From positions 79,460-143,459 of the forward strand of contig NZ_LHVH01000031.1 in NCBI RefSeq assembly GCF_001269885.1: a DNA stretch of 64,000 nt. The letters run 5' to 3'. Below the pieces are notes generated by a model that made no database searches, was not told the origin of the DNA, and saw only the letters and a program-made list of their open reading frames with translations. Every line of letters starts with the position of its first letter. The first letter of the stretch is position 1. This document shows, in pieces, positions 1-8,623 of the stretch. This stretch comes from Pseudomonas kilonensis (lineage in GTDB: Bacteria > Pseudomonadota > Gammaproteobacteria > Pseudomonadales > Pseudomonadaceae). The position numbers and the translations under genes are program-made.

Positions 1-1
1 C

Positions 2-877
2 CTGCGCAAGCTGTTCCGCGACCTCGCCGCCGGGCAAGCGGTGCAGCCGCCCCAGCAACTGGTGGTGTTTCCCCAGGGCGCCGGGGACTTCATCAACTAC
101 CTCGGGGTGCTGGCTGAAGACCAGGTCTACGGGGTCAAGACCTCGCCCTATATCGTGCGCGAGCAAGGCCCGCTGGTGACCGCCTGGACCTTGCTGATGT
201 CGATGCAGACAGGCCAGCCGCTGCTGTTGTGCGATGCCGCCGAGTTGACCACCGCTCGCACCGCTGCCACCACGGCTGTTGCCGTCGATGCCCTCGCCCC
301 GCACAACGCCCGGCGCCTGGCGATCATCGGCAGCGGTGCGGTGGCGCGGGCGCACGTGCAGTACGTCAAGGGCCTGCGGGACTGGCAAACGATCAGCCTC
401 TATTCACCAGGTCTGAAGACCAAGTCAGCGCAAGCACTTGCCTCCATCACCGGCCTGGACCCACGCCTGCACATCGCCGACTCCCTTGAAGCCGCGCTGC
501 ATGACGCCGACGTGGTGATGCTCTGCACCTCGTCCGCCAAAGCGGTGTTCGATCCGCAGACCCTGGGCAAACCGGCGCTGATCACCTCCATCAGCACCAA
601 CGCCCCACGCGCCCATGAAGTCCCCCCTCAAAGCCTCAACGACATGGACGTGTTCTGCGACTATCGTCAGACCACCCCGGGCTCGGCCGGTGAGATGCTG
701 ATTGCCGGCGAACTGCATGGCTGGGACGCGTCGCGCATTGTCGGCGATTTGCCCGAATTGCTCAGCGAACACGTGGCGCGTCCCGACTACCAACGCCATG
801 TGTTCTTCCGCTCCATCGGTCTGGGCCTGGAAGATGTTGCGCTGGCGAATGCGCTTTACCGGTTGCACCACCACTGA
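2..877 (+). CDS. dauB: Ornithine cyclodeaminase/mu-crystallin family protein, DauB-like (5' partial)
   Basis: The reading frame is open from the window edge, so the true start lies upstream. The protein has a Rossmann nucleotide-binding motif (IIGSGAVA, bases about 328-351) and the fold order of the ornithine cyclodeaminase/mu-crystallin family. The next genes are a 375-aa FAD oxidoreductase and a YheO-type regulator, the same order as P. aeruginosa dauB-dauA-dauR. There DauB is an NAD(P)H-dependent L-arginine dehydrogenase that aminates 2-ketoarginine to L-arginine, completing D-to-L arginine conversion. The family call is firm; the DauB role rests on gene order. A REPIN separates it from dauA. 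Confidence 0.8.
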   Translation: MRKLFRDLAAGQAVQPPQQLVVFPQGAGDFINYLGVLAEDQVYGVKTSPYIVREQGPLVTAWTLLMSMQTGQPLLLCDAAELTTARTAATTAVAVDALAPHNARRLAIIGSGAVARAHVQYVKGLRDWQTISLYSPGLKTKSAQALASITGLDPRLHIADSLEAALHDADVVMLCTSSAKAVFDPQTLGKPALITSISTNAPRAHEVPPQSLNDMDVFCDYRQTTPGSAGEMLIAGELHGWDASRIVGDLPELLSEHVARPDYQRHVFFRSIGLGLEDVALANALYRLHHH

Positions 878-889
878 CACAACTCGATT

Positions 890-983
890 CCCTGTGGGAG
901 CGGGCTTGCTCGCGAAAGCGGTGCGTCTGCCACATCAATGTTGAATGTGCTGCCGCCTTCGCGAGCAAGCCCGCTCCCACAGG
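890..983. repeat. REPIN between dauB and dauA
   Basis: An inverted pair of REP sequences: CTGTGGGAGCGGGCTTGCTC at the left and its reverse complement at the right, with about 35 bp between. It fills most of the dauB-dauA gap and would form a stable hairpin in the transcript. Confidence 0.92.
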
Positions 984-1023
984 TTCCGCGAACGTCCGGC
1001 AATGTGCTCGACAGGAGAGCTTC

Positions 1024-2151
1024 ATGACCTCAGCAGACTTCATCATCATCGGCGGCGGCATTGCCGGTGCATCCACCGGTTACTGGCTCGCCCCCCACGG
1101 CCGGGTGATTGTGCTCGAACGCGAATCCCATCCGGCCTACCACTCCACCGGACGCTCGGCGGCGTTGTATACCGCCGCCTACGGCACCCCACAGGTGCGG
1201 GCGCTGACCCAGGCCAGCCGGGATTTTTTCGACGCCCCGCCGGCCGGTTTCTGCGAACACCCCTTGCTGACCCCACGGGGCGAAATGACCGTGGACTTCA
1301 CCGGTGACCCGGCCGAGTTGAACAACCAGTACCTCAGCGCCAAGGCCACCGTGCCGCAGATGCAACTGCTCAGCGCCGACGAGGCCTGTGTGCGGCTGCC
1401 GATCCTGCGACGGGACAAGGTCCACGGGGCGATCTACGACCCCACGGCCTGCGACATTGACACCGATGCACTGCACCAAGGCTACCTGCGCGGTATTCGT
1501 CGCAGTGGCGGTGAAGTGCACACCGACAGCGAAGTGCAGCAATTGAGCCGCGATGATCAGGGGCTGTGGCAGGTGAAAACCGCCAACCAGACGTTCACCG
1601 CACCGGTTCTGATCAACGCAGCCGGCGCATGGGCCGATCACATTGCCGAAATGGCCGGCGCTCGAAAGTTGGGGTTGCAGCCCAAGCGGCGTGCCGCGTT
1701 CATTTTTGCCGGGCCCGAGGGCGTGGATATCCATGACTGGCCGATGCTGGTGAGCCTGGACGAATCCTTCTATATGAAGCCCGACGCTGGCATGTTCCTC
1801 GGCTCACCGGCCAACGCCGATCCGGTGGAACCTCACGACGTGCAGCCCGAAGAACTCGACATTGCCATGGGCATCTACCAGATCGAAGAAGCCACCACCC
1901 TGACCATCCGCCGCCCGACCCGCACCTGGGCCGGGTTGCGCAGTTTCGTGCCCGACGGTGATTTGCTGTCCGGCTTCGATCCACAGGTGCCCGGACTGTT
2001 CTGGGTCGCGGCCCAGGGCGGCTACGGCATCCAGACCTCGCCGGCCATGGGCCAGGCCAGCGCGGCACTGGTGCGTGGTGAACCGCTGCCCGAGGCCCTG
2101 GCCCGTTTCGGCCTGAGCATCGCCATGCTGTCACCCGAGCGCCTGGGCTGA
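1024..2151 (+). CDS. dauA: FAD-dependent D-arginine dehydrogenase (DauA-like)
   Basis: A 375-aa DadA/DAO-family flavoprotein with an N-terminal FAD dinucleotide motif (GGGIAGAS, residues 10-17) and the C-terminal GGYGIQT flavin motif. Length and sequence follow P. aeruginosa D-arginine dehydrogenase, which oxidises D-Arg and D-Lys to the imino acid and passes electrons to the respiratory chain. The residues corresponding to Tyr53 and Glu87 of that enzyme are present at the same numbers. The residue at the His48 position is Leu in this copy (ALYTAAYG), as far as I can align from memory. The SD is AGGAGAG at 1013-1019. Substrate is inferred from similarity and from the dauBAR-type neighbourhood. 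Confidence 0.85.
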   Translation: MTSADFIIIGGGIAGASTGYWLAPHGRVIVLERESHPAYHSTGRSAALYTAAYGTPQVRALTQASRDFFDAPPAGFCEHPLLTPRGEMTVDFTGDPAELNNQYLSAKATVPQMQLLSADEACVRLPILRRDKVHGAIYDPTACDIDTDALHQGYLRGIRRSGGEVHTDSEVQQLSRDDQGLWQVKTANQTFTAPVLINAAGAWADHIAEMAGARKLGLQPKRRAAFIFAGPEGVDIHDWPMLVSLDESFYMKPDAGMFLGSPANADPVEPHDVQPEELDIAMGIYQIEEATTLTIRRPTRTWAGLRSFVPDGDLLSGFDPQVPGLFWVAAQGGYGIQTSPAMGQASAALVRGEPLPEALARFGLSIAMLSPERLG

Positions 2152-2240
2152 GCCACCTTGAGGTGACGCATCGCCGCGATTGCGGCACACTCCCCCGCGC
2201 CCCTGTTTCACGGGGCGCTGACGCTGCCTGGAGCCCTGTC

Positions 2241-2867
2241 ATGACTGCCTCGCCACCCGATCCGGTGCTGGACAACTTCCGCACCATCGCCGATGCCATC
2301 GCCACGCTGTTCTACCCTCACGCCGAAGTGGTACTGCACGACCTGCGCACCCAGAAAGTCGATTACATCGCCAATAACCTGTCCAAGCGCGAGATTGGCG
2401 ATGACTCGTCCCTGGAGGACATGCTCAGCGAGGACGTCAGCGAACGTAACATCGGGCCCTACGAAAAATTGAACTGGGACGGACAGAAGATTCGCAGCCT
2501 CAGCAGCGTACTGCGCGACGCCAACGGGCATCCGCTGGCGGTGCTGTGCATCAACCTGAATATTTCGCTGTTCGAGAATGCCAAGGCCGCACTGGATCTG
2601 TTCCTGTCACCCGGCAAGTTGATTCCTCAGCCGGACTCACTGTTTCGCGATGACTGGCAGGAGCGAATCAACACCTTCCTGCATGCCTGGATGCGCGAGC
2701 GTCAGCTGAGCCTGAACCTGCTGACCCGCGACCACAAACGCGAGCTGGTGCTGGCGCTGCATGCCGAAGGCGCGTTCAAGGGCAAGAGCGCGTCCAACTA
2801 TGTGGCCAATGTGCTGAACATGGGGCGGGCGACGGTGTACAAGCATTTGAAGGAGTTGAAGGGCTAA
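2241..2867 (+). CDS. dauR: YheO/PAS_6-HTH_22 family transcriptional regulator (DauR-like)
   Basis: A 208-aa regulator of the YheO family. It has an N-terminal PAS-like sensor domain (about 8-120) and a short C-terminal helix-turn-helix (SNYVANVLNMGRATVYKHLK, about 185-204). I chose ATG 2241 because the protein from there begins like other family members; an upstream GTG at 2163 would add 26 unconserved residues. Position directly after dauA matches dauR of P. aeruginosa, which controls dauBAR in response to D-arginine and D-lysine. That ligand is inferred for this copy. Confidence 0.8.
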   Translation: MTASPPDPVLDNFRTIADAIATLFYPHAEVVLHDLRTQKVDYIANNLSKREIGDDSSLEDMLSEDVSERNIGPYEKLNWDGQKIRSLSSVLRDANGHPLAVLCINLNISLFENAKAALDLFLSPGKLIPQPDSLFRDDWQERINTFLHAWMRERQLSLNLLTRDHKRELVLALHAEGAFKGKSASNYVANVLNMGRATVYKHLKELKG

Positions 2868-2888
2868 GATTCTTGTTGCCTGGCCTGA

Positions 2889-2990
2889 CGCCTTCGCGAG
2901 CAAGCCCGCTCCCACAAGGGATTTGCGCTGAACACAAGATTTATGTCCGACGAAGATCCAATGTGGGAGCGGGCTTGCTCGCGAAGGCGA
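2889..2990. repeat. REPIN between convergent dauR and binding-protein genes
   Basis: Two REP units in inverted orientation (CGCGAGCAAGCCCGCTCCCA at 2895-2914 and TGGGAGCGGGCTTGCTCGCG at 2964-2983). The unit ends that usually face inward here face outward. It lies between the stops of two convergent genes and may act as a bidirectional 3' barrier. Confidence 0.9.
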
Positions 2991-2994
2991 TGTT

Positions 2995-3771
2995 TCAGTC
3001 GCCGTAGATGTCTGACTTGAAATACTTGCCCTGGATCTTCTGATACTCCCCATTGGCCCGAATCCCATCGATGGCCTTGTTCAAGTCCGCCACCAGTTGG
3101 GTATTGCCTTTGCGCACCGCGATACCGGCGCCTTCGCCGACGTATTTGGGGTCCTTGAGCTCAGGGCCGACAAACGCGTAGCCCTTGCCACGAGGCATCG
3201 ACAGGAAGTCTTCCAGCGGGATGGTGTCGGCGAAAATCGCGTCGAGGCGACCGGACGCCAGGTCCATGTAGATTTCTTCGTTGTTGCTGTAGCGCTTGAC
3301 CGTCACGCCCTTGGGTTCGAAGACTTCAGTGGCGAAGCGGTCCGTGGTGGTGGCCCGTTGCACACCAACGGTCTTGCCCTTGAGGCTGGCGTACTGGTCA
3401 TCGACCACCGCCCCTTCCTTCATGACCAGGCGCGATGAGGTGAAGTAGTACTTGTGGGTGAAATCCACCGACTTCTTGCGCTCTTCGGTGATGGTCATGG
3501 ACGACAGCGCCAAGTCGATCTTCTTCACCTTGAGCGACGGAATCAGCCCGTCGAACTCGCCTTCGATCCACTCGCACTTGACCTGCATCTGCGCGCACAG
3601 GGCATTGCCGATGTCGTAGTCGAACCCCTCGATCTTCCCTTCCGAGGTCTTGGAAGCAAACGGCGGATAAGCCGCCTCGATGCCGATGCGCAAGGTTTTC
3701 TCAGCGGCGAACAGACTGCTGGAGGCCAACAGGCTCAAGGCCAGGCCGGTGATGAGGGGAAGTTTCTTCAT
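2995..3771 (-). CDS. Periplasmic basic amino acid ABC transporter substrate-binding protein
   Basis: A 258-aa family 3 solute-binding protein. It has a Sec signal peptide (Lys-Lys n-region, hydrophobic core, cleavage near residue 22, ...SSLFA-AEK) and the typical family opening LRIGIEAAYPPF, with GFDYDIGNALC following. It resembles ArtJ/HisJ/AotJ-type binding proteins for arginine, lysine or histidine. No permease or ATPase gene adjoins it. P. aeruginosa has a similar orphan binding protein beside dauBAR, which supports a role in delivering arginine to this locus. Ligand identity is inferred. Confidence 0.85.
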   Translation of the reverse strand: MKKLPLITGLALSLLASSSLFAAEKTLRIGIEAAYPPFASKTSEGKIEGFDYDIGNALCAQMQVKCEWIEGEFDGLIPSLKVKKIDLALSSMTITEERKKSVDFTHKYYFTSSRLVMKEGAVVDDQYASLKGKTVGVQRATTTDRFATEVFEPKGVTVKRYSNNEEIYMDLASGRLDAIFADTIPLEDFLSMPRGKGYAFVGPELKDPKYVGEGAGIAVRKGNTQLVADLNKAIDGIRANGEYQKIQGKYFKSDIYGD

Positions 3772-3911
3772 GATCGATCTCTCGCGGGTTGTTGTTGGTT
3801 TGGCAGAGAAAGGTGGGGCAATGATTTTTATGTACTTATAAATCCATACTGGACTTTAATGTACATATCGTCAATTGGGGAAACAAGGGAATGTGATGGG
3901 AGGCTGCTGGC

Positions 3912-4010
3912 CCCTTCGCGAGCAAGCCCGCTCCCACAAGGATCTGTGCCGAACACACATGCTGTGTACAACACAAATTCCCTGTGGGAGCGGGCTTGCT
4001 CGCGAAGACG
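3912..4010. repeat. REPIN downstream of moaE
   Basis: Two inverted REP units (TTCGCGAGCAAGCCCGCTCC at 3914-3933 and GGAGCGGGCTTGCTCGCGAA at 3987-4006) with about 50 bp between. It lies in the 278-bp gap between moaE and the upstream side of the binding-protein gene. Confidence 0.9.
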
Positions 4011-4049
4011 GACTTATGGGCTGCGAAAAAACAACAGTTTGCTTGCTGC

Positions 4050-4502
4050 TTACTGCTTCCAGCGATCCGCCGCCGCATGATCACTGTCCCGCCCTTCGAC
4101 CCAGCGCGGGCCGTCGATGGTGTTTTCCTTCTTCCAGAACGGCGCTCGGGTCTTGAGGTAGTCCATGACAAAGGCGCAGGCGTCGAACGCCGCCTGGCGA
4201 TGGGCACTGGCGGCACCGACGAAGACGATCGGCTCGCCCGGCTCCAGGGCACCGATACGGTGCAGCACCTCCAGCTTGAGCAATGGCCAGCGCTGCTCGG
4301 CCTCGGTGGCAATCTTGCCCAGGGCTTTTTCGGTCATGCCCGGATAATGCTCCAGGAACATCCCGGACACATCGAGGCCGTCATTGAAGTCACGCACGTA
4401 GCCGACAAAACTCACCACCGCCCCCACGCCGACATTAGCCGCGTGCATCGCGTTGACTTCGCCCCCTGCGTCGAACGGTTCGACCTGCACACGAATCGCC
4501 AT
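4050..4502 (-). CDS. moaE: Molybdopterin synthase catalytic subunit MoaE
   Basis: A 150-aa MoaE protein, the usual length. MoaE forms a heterotetramer with MoaD and converts cyclic pyranopterin monophosphate to molybdopterin, using sulfur from the MoaD C-terminal thiocarboxylate. Family signatures visible are the GAVVSFVGYVRD segment near the N-terminus, the HRIG segment, and the lysine-rich active-site region KTRAPFWKKE. It is the last gene of a moaC-moaD-moaE run and starts 3 bp after the moaD stop. Confidence 0.96.
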   Translation of the reverse strand: MAIRVQVEPFDAGGEVNAMHAANVGVGAVVSFVGYVRDFNDGLDVSGMFLEHYPGMTEKALGKIATEAEQRWPLLKLEVLHRIGALEPGEPIVFVGAASAHRQAAFDACAFVMDYLKTRAPFWKKENTIDGPRWVEGRDSDHAAADRWKQ

Positions 4503-4505
4503 GGC

Positions 4506-4748
4506 TCAGCCTCCGGTCACGGTGGGGAAAAACGCCACTTCATCGCCGTCCGCCAGCGGTTCGTCGAGCTGGCACAGGTCTTCGTTGCGCGCGCACATCA
4601 GGTTTTGCTCCTTCAGCACCTCGGCCCCGTCACGCTGGGCAAGCAGCACGCGCACATCGTCGACCGTGGCGAAATCACCTTCCACCTTTACCGAATCCAC
4701 ACCAAGCGCTTCACGGTAACGGGCAAAGAACTTCACGTTGATTTTCAT
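4506..4748 (-). CDS. moaD: Molybdopterin synthase sulfur carrier subunit MoaD
   Basis: An 80-aa ubiquitin-fold sulfur carrier ending in Gly-Gly (FFPTVTGG), the tail that is adenylated and thiocarboxylated before donating sulfur to MoaE. The start at 4748 gives the family opening MKINVKFFARYRE. Its ATG overlaps the moaC stop (ATGA), so the two are probably translationally coupled. A longer frame reaching to 4841 lies inside moaC and is not needed. Confidence 0.96.
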   Translation of the reverse strand: MKINVKFFARYREALGVDSVKVEGDFATVDDVRVLLAQRDGAEVLKEQNLMCARNEDLCQLDEPLADGDEVAFFPTVTGG

Positions 4749-5218
4749 GACGCATCCGCCTGGAAATGGCCGCTCTTGCCGCCGAGTTTTTCCAGCACCC
4801 GCACGCCTTCGATGGTCATGCCACGGTCGACGGCCTTGCACATGTCGTAAATGGTCAGCGCGGCGACGCTGGCGGCGGTGAGGGCCTCCATTTCCACGCC
4901 GGTCTGCCCCGACAGTTTGCAGCGGGCAACGATGCGCACCCGGTCCTCGCCTTCGGCATTGAGCTCGACCTTGACGCTGGTGAGCAGCAGCGGGTGGCAG
5001 AGCGGAATCAAGTCGCTGGTTTTCTTGGCCGCCTGGATGCCGGCAATGCGCGCGACGGCGAACACATCGCCCTTGGGGTGACCGCCGCTGACGATCATCT
5101 GCAGCGTGTCGGGCAGCATGCGCACAAAGGCCTCGGCCGTGGCTTCACGGAACGTCACGGCCTTGTCGGTCACGTCGACCATGTTGGCGCGACCTTGGGA
5201 ATCGAGATGAGTCAGCAC
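4745..5218 (-). CDS. moaC: Cyclic pyranopterin monophosphate synthase MoaC
   Basis: A 157-aa MoaC. It works with MoaA to turn GTP into cyclic pyranopterin monophosphate, the first step of molybdenum cofactor synthesis. Conserved parts are the N-terminal LDSQGRANMVDV, the central LIPLCHPL, and the active-site helix DMCKAVDRGM with its catalytic Lys and Asp. It is the first gene of the minus-strand moaCDE operon; no moaA or moaB is present here. Confidence 0.96.
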   Translation of the reverse strand: MLTHLDSQGRANMVDVTDKAVTFREATAEAFVRMLPDTLQMIVSGGHPKGDVFAVARIAGIQAAKKTSDLIPLCHPLLLTSVKVELNAEGEDRVRIVARCKLSGQTGVEMEALTAASVAALTIYDMCKAVDRGMTIEGVRVLEKLGGKSGHFQADAS

Positions 5219-5314
5219 AGGGATACTCCTGATCGGGAGTGTCGATTGTAAACCTGTGGGTCAGATTCCGGCAGGGCTGATTGTCGCACCTGCAATTTGC
5301 AAAACACCGCATTT

Positions 5315-5409
5315 ACCTGTGGGAGCGGGCTTGCTCGCGAAGGGGGCGTGTCAGGCAGCATATATGTCAACTGATACACCGCCTTCGCGAGCAAGCCCGC
5401 TCCCACAGG
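5315..5409. repeat. REPIN upstream of moaC
   Basis: An inverted REP pair (CCTGTGGGAGCGGGCTTGCT beginning at 5316; reverse complement ending at 5409) lying between the moaC start and the phoH terminator. Confidence 0.92.
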
Positions 5410-5426
5410 AGTTATGTGTCAGGCAT

Positions 5427-5459
5427 GAAAAACCGGGCGACCATAGGGTCGCCCGGTTT
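5427..5459 (-). terminator. Rho-independent terminator of the PhoH-family gene
   Basis: Read on the minus strand this is a perfect stem CCGGGCGACC / GGTCGCCCGG with a CTAT loop followed by TTTTTC. It begins 8 bp after the stop codon at 5468. Confidence 0.93.
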
Positions 5460-5467
5460 GTCTGGGG

Positions 5468-6862
5468 TTACAGGTGGGATTCGGCGTATTCGGCCAGGAT
5501 CGAGCGCGGTACGCCCTGCAGGGTGATGTGGACCCCGTTGGGGAAGTCCTTGAAGCGTTCGGTCAGGTAGGTCAGCCCGGAGCTGGTCGCGGACAGGTAA
5601 GGGGTGTCGATCTGCGCCAGGTTACCCAGGCACACCACTTTGGAACCGGCACCGGCACGAGTGATGATGGTTTTCATCTGGTGCGGGGTCAGGTTCTGGC
5701 ATTCGTCGATCAGGATCAGGCTCTGCTGGAAGCTACGTCCACGAATGTAGTTGAGGGATTTGAACTGCAACGGCACTTTGCTGAGGATGTAGTCGACGCT
5801 GCCATGGGTGCTTTCGTCATCCATGTGCAAGGCTTCGAGGTTGTCGGTGATCGCCCCCAGCCATGGCTCCATTTTCTCCGCTTCGGTACCGGGCAGGAAA
5901 CCGATTTCCTGGTCCAGGCCCTGCACGCTGCGGGTGGCGATGATGCGCCGGTAGCGTTTGCTGACCATGGTCTGCTCGATGGCAGCGGCCAGGGCCAGGA
6001 TGGTCTTGCCGGAACCGGCGGCGCCGGACAGGTTGACCAGGTGGATATCCGGGTCGAGCAAGGCGAACAACGCCAGGCTCTGGTAGATGTCACGAGGTTT
6101 GAGACCCCAGGCTTCCTGATGCAGCAAAGGTTCCTGGTGCAAGTCGAGGATCAGCAGCTTGTCGACCTGGATTTCCTTGATCCAGCCGACGAAGCCTTGT
6201 TCGTCGATGATGAACTCGTTGATGTGCACGGCCGGCAGGTTGTCGATCAGTTGCACCTGGTGCCAGGTGCGGCCGTGGTCCTGGCGGGTCTCGACCTTGC
6301 TCACACGGTCCCAGAATGAGCCGGTCATGTTGTGGTAGCCGTTGGGCAACAGCGAGACGTCGTCGACCAGTTGGTCGGTGCTGTAGTCCTCCGCCGCGAT
6401 CCCGCAGGCGCGGGCCTTGAGGCGCATGTTGATGTCTTTGGTCACCAGCACCACGGCCTGGTCCTTGGTGCGCGCGTGCAGGTCGATCAACTGGTTGATG
6501 ATGATGTTGTCGTTCAGGTGTTCAGGCAGCACCAGGTTGGGTTCGGTGCGCTTGCTCATCAGGATCGAAAGCAGGCCCTTGGGACCACTTTTGCCGCGCT
6601 GGATCGGCACGCCGAGCTCAACGTCTTCCGGGGAGGCATCACCCAGGGTCTTGTCGATCAGGCGGATCGCCTGCCGGCATTCGGCCGCAACGCTGTGGTG
6701 TCCGCTCTTGAGCTTGTCCAGCTCCTCAAGCACGGTCATCGGGATGGCAACGTGGTGTTCTTCGAAGTTCAGGAGCGCGTTTGGATCGTGGATCAATACG
6801 TTGGTATCGAGTACATAGAGGATTGGCTGGTTGGAGGAAGGGCTACGTCCGTGGTCATCCAT
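5468..6862 (-). CDS. PhoH family ATPase with N-terminal PIN domain (YlaK/PhoH2 type)
   Basis: 464 aa. The N-terminal PIN nuclease domain (about 14-150) carries DTNVLIHD with its acidic site. The C-terminal PhoH ATPase domain has Walker A GAAGSGKT (280-287) and a Walker B LILIDECQN. PIN-PhoH proteins studied in other bacteria act as RNA helicase and ribonuclease in one chain. The long form here is the usual Pseudomonas version. It is a single-gene unit, with its own terminator just downstream. The cellular role is not readable from the sequence. Confidence 0.9.
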   Translation of the reverse strand: MDDHGRSPSSNQPILYVLDTNVLIHDPNALLNFEEHHVAIPMTVLEELDKLKSGHHSVAAECRQAIRLIDKTLGDASPEDVELGVPIQRGKSGPKGLLSILMSKRTEPNLVLPEHLNDNIIINQLIDLHARTKDQAVVLVTKDINMRLKARACGIAAEDYSTDQLVDDVSLLPNGYHNMTGSFWDRVSKVETRQDHGRTWHQVQLIDNLPAVHINEFIIDEQGFVGWIKEIQVDKLLILDLHQEPLLHQEAWGLKPRDIYQSLALFALLDPDIHLVNLSGAAGSGKTILALAAAIEQTMVSKRYRRIIATRSVQGLDQEIGFLPGTEAEKMEPWLGAITDNLEALHMDDESTHGSVDYILSKVPLQFKSLNYIRGRSFQQSLILIDECQNLTPHQMKTIITRAGAGSKVVCLGNLAQIDTPYLSATSSGLTYLTERFKDFPNGVHITLQGVPRSILAEYAESHL

Positions 6863-7198
6863 ACTCGGTCACCTATGTGGGGGCCATTCGACGCAATACC
6901 GTGACAGTGCTGCGCCTCGAGGTAGCCACCGAATTCACCCGCGAGGATTCAGGTGAACTGCACACAATCTGGGTCTTGGAAGACGCCACCTGTGTTGCAG
7001 GTTTCGGCGGTCTGACTTCTTGATACTCCAAAAACCATGACAGGAAAAAGCACTTTGACGCTTTTTTGAAGTTTATTTTTCAGAGTGACGAATAACCCTT
7101 GGCGTACCGCCGTTGCGCCGTTAAAGTCGGAAGTCCGGTTGTCATGAATGTGTACCGGTTTTTCCGCCTTCCCCAATGTTTCCGGGCCTTTACAGGTT
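6863..7198. other. Intergenic region with a small AT-rich terminator-like hairpin
   Basis: 336 bp upstream of the phoH-family gene and downstream of the deacetylase gene (both minus strand). The one structure I see is AAAAAGC at 7045-7051 paired with GCTTTTTT at 7060-7067, which could end deacetylase transcription. The rest presumably holds the phoH-gene promoter. Short reading frames here have no recognisable features. Confidence 0.5.
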
Positions 7199-8338
7199 TC
7201 AGCGAAACGCTTCCTGACAGCCTGCCCAACCGATTCCGCTTTGCGCCGTCTGCGTCATGAGCCAGGGCATCGCCGTTTTCACCCCATCCTGCTTGGCATT
7301 GAAATTGATCACCCCGTGGCGCCACAGCAGCATCAGGGTCAGCACTCGCTGGGCGCTTTGCTCAGGCTTGAGCCGATTGTTGCTGTCCTGGGAGTCGATG
7401 TCCCACAGTGCCACTTGCAAGCCTTGCTGGCGGAAGAACGCTTGCGCATCGCCACGACGCTGGCCTTGGGGCGGACGGAACAGCGGCACGTAATTCTCTG
7501 GCAGCTTGCCCTTGACCAGCTCGACACTGCGCCGGACCGAGTCTTGCCAGTCCTGCCAATGGCTGTGGGAACGAAACTCCCAGCCCTGTACACCCACGCA
7601 CTGTTGCGAATACAGCGCCTGCAGGTTGTTGACCGAGCGGTCTTCCAGCCGCGCCTGGATGTCCTTGCCCAGCACGAAGAAGGTGCCGTTCATGTTCGCC
7701 TTGCGCAGGTATTCGGTCAGCCATGGGGTGTTGTCCGGCACAACGTTGGCGGCGCTGTCGAAGGTCAGCAGGAACAGCCGGTCGTTCATCTCCTCGCCGT
7801 TGCGCTCGTAATCGCCGAAACGTGCAATTTCGCTACTGGTTTGCGGAAAAAGCGCAGCTTTACGCAGCAGTTCATCGCGGTACTGGGTATGAAAAATCTG
7901 GCTCGGCGCAGCCCACTTGATGTAGTAGGAGTTGTCATCCAGATGGAACCTGCGCGCCTCTTCGCGCAGGGTCGCCATGTCCTCGACCAGGTAACAGAAG
8001 GAAGCGTCCTGATCGCAGCTGCGCTGGGCAACGTTGTAGTTGGCCAGCAACCGCTGCCACAGCCGGGCGCGAAGCGCGTCGATCGCAACCATATTGACCG
8101 TGCGCAGCCCCAAGTACTGCTTGAGCGCTATTTCGTCCATGGCATCGACGTCCAGCAGGGCTCGGGCGAACATCAGGATCTCGGCCCGCGAGGCCACGTC
8201 GAACAGCGTCGGGCTGGTGAGTTGTTCCGGCCAGGTGCTGCGATCCAGGGTGGCGACGTCGTTGGGCGCGGCAATGGCGCCCAGGCTCAACAGCCAGGCC
8301 GATAACAGAAGGGCGATACGCAAAAGGGATGTCTCCAT
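7199..8338 (-). CDS. NodB-like polysaccharide deacetylase family protein with degenerate metal site
   Basis: 379 aa with an N-terminal secretion signal (hydrophobic to about residue 23), an all-helical N-terminal half of unknown function, and a NodB-like domain from about 185. Motif 1 reads LTFDSAAN (D194, S195) where active enzymes have TFDDG. Motif 2 reads RSHSHWQDW (H258, H260), not H-S/T-x-x-H. Motif 3 FRPP (287-290) is intact. The exported fold is clear, but the metal-binding triad looks incomplete. A TTG at 8323, preceded by a GGAGA spaced 10 bp, may be the real start and gives a cleaner signal peptide (MRIALLLSAWLL). Confidence 0.75.
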   Translation of the reverse strand: METSLLRIALLLSAWLLSLGAIAAPNDVATLDRSTWPEQLTSPTLFDVASRAEILMFARALLDVDAMDEIALKQYLGLRTVNMVAIDALRARLWQRLLANYNVAQRSCDQDASFCYLVEDMATLREEARRFHLDDNSYYIKWAAPSQIFHTQYRDELLRKAALFPQTSSEIARFGDYERNGEEMNDRLFLLTFDSAANVVPDNTPWLTEYLRKANMNGTFFVLGKDIQARLEDRSVNNLQALYSQQCVGVQGWEFRSHSHWQDWQDSVRRSVELVKGKLPENYVPLFRPPQGQRRGDAQAFFRQQGLQVALWDIDSQDSNNRLKPEQSAQRVLTLMLLWRHGVINFNAKQDGVKTAMPWLMTQTAQSGIGWAGCQEAFR

Positions 8339-8411
8339 AACGAAACCCGCGCGGCATCATAGCCGATCCTGGCCCAATACCCTTGTGGTCAGCGGACTTG
8401 GGGAGCAGACA

Positions 8412-8519
8412 CCTGTGGGAGCAAAGCTTGCTCGCGATGCAGGCGACAAGGTCCATCTGCAAGATTGCGTCATCGTTCATCGCGAGCAAGCTTTGCTCCC
8501 ACAGACTTTGCTCCCACAG
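8412..8519. repeat. REPIN with an extra half-unit, upstream of yaaA
   Basis: A variant REP pair with a GGGAGCAAAGCTTGCTCGCG core and its inverse, followed by a repeated TTTGCTCCCACAG at 8507-8519. The repeated tail suggests a small duplication or a third partial unit. Confidence 0.88.
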
Positions 8520-8623
8520 CTCCCTCGCCACAAAAGCACCACCACCGATCACCTATCACCCCAATAGCTGGAGTCCACCCGGCCAACCCCCTAGAATCGC
8601 CCCACCTTAAAGGAGACGACTTC

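Noticed and set aside
6949..7176. A 75-codon minus-strand frame upstream of the phoH-family gene
   Set aside because: It spans the likely promoter and terminator-like hairpin, lacks a binding site and has no recognisable features.
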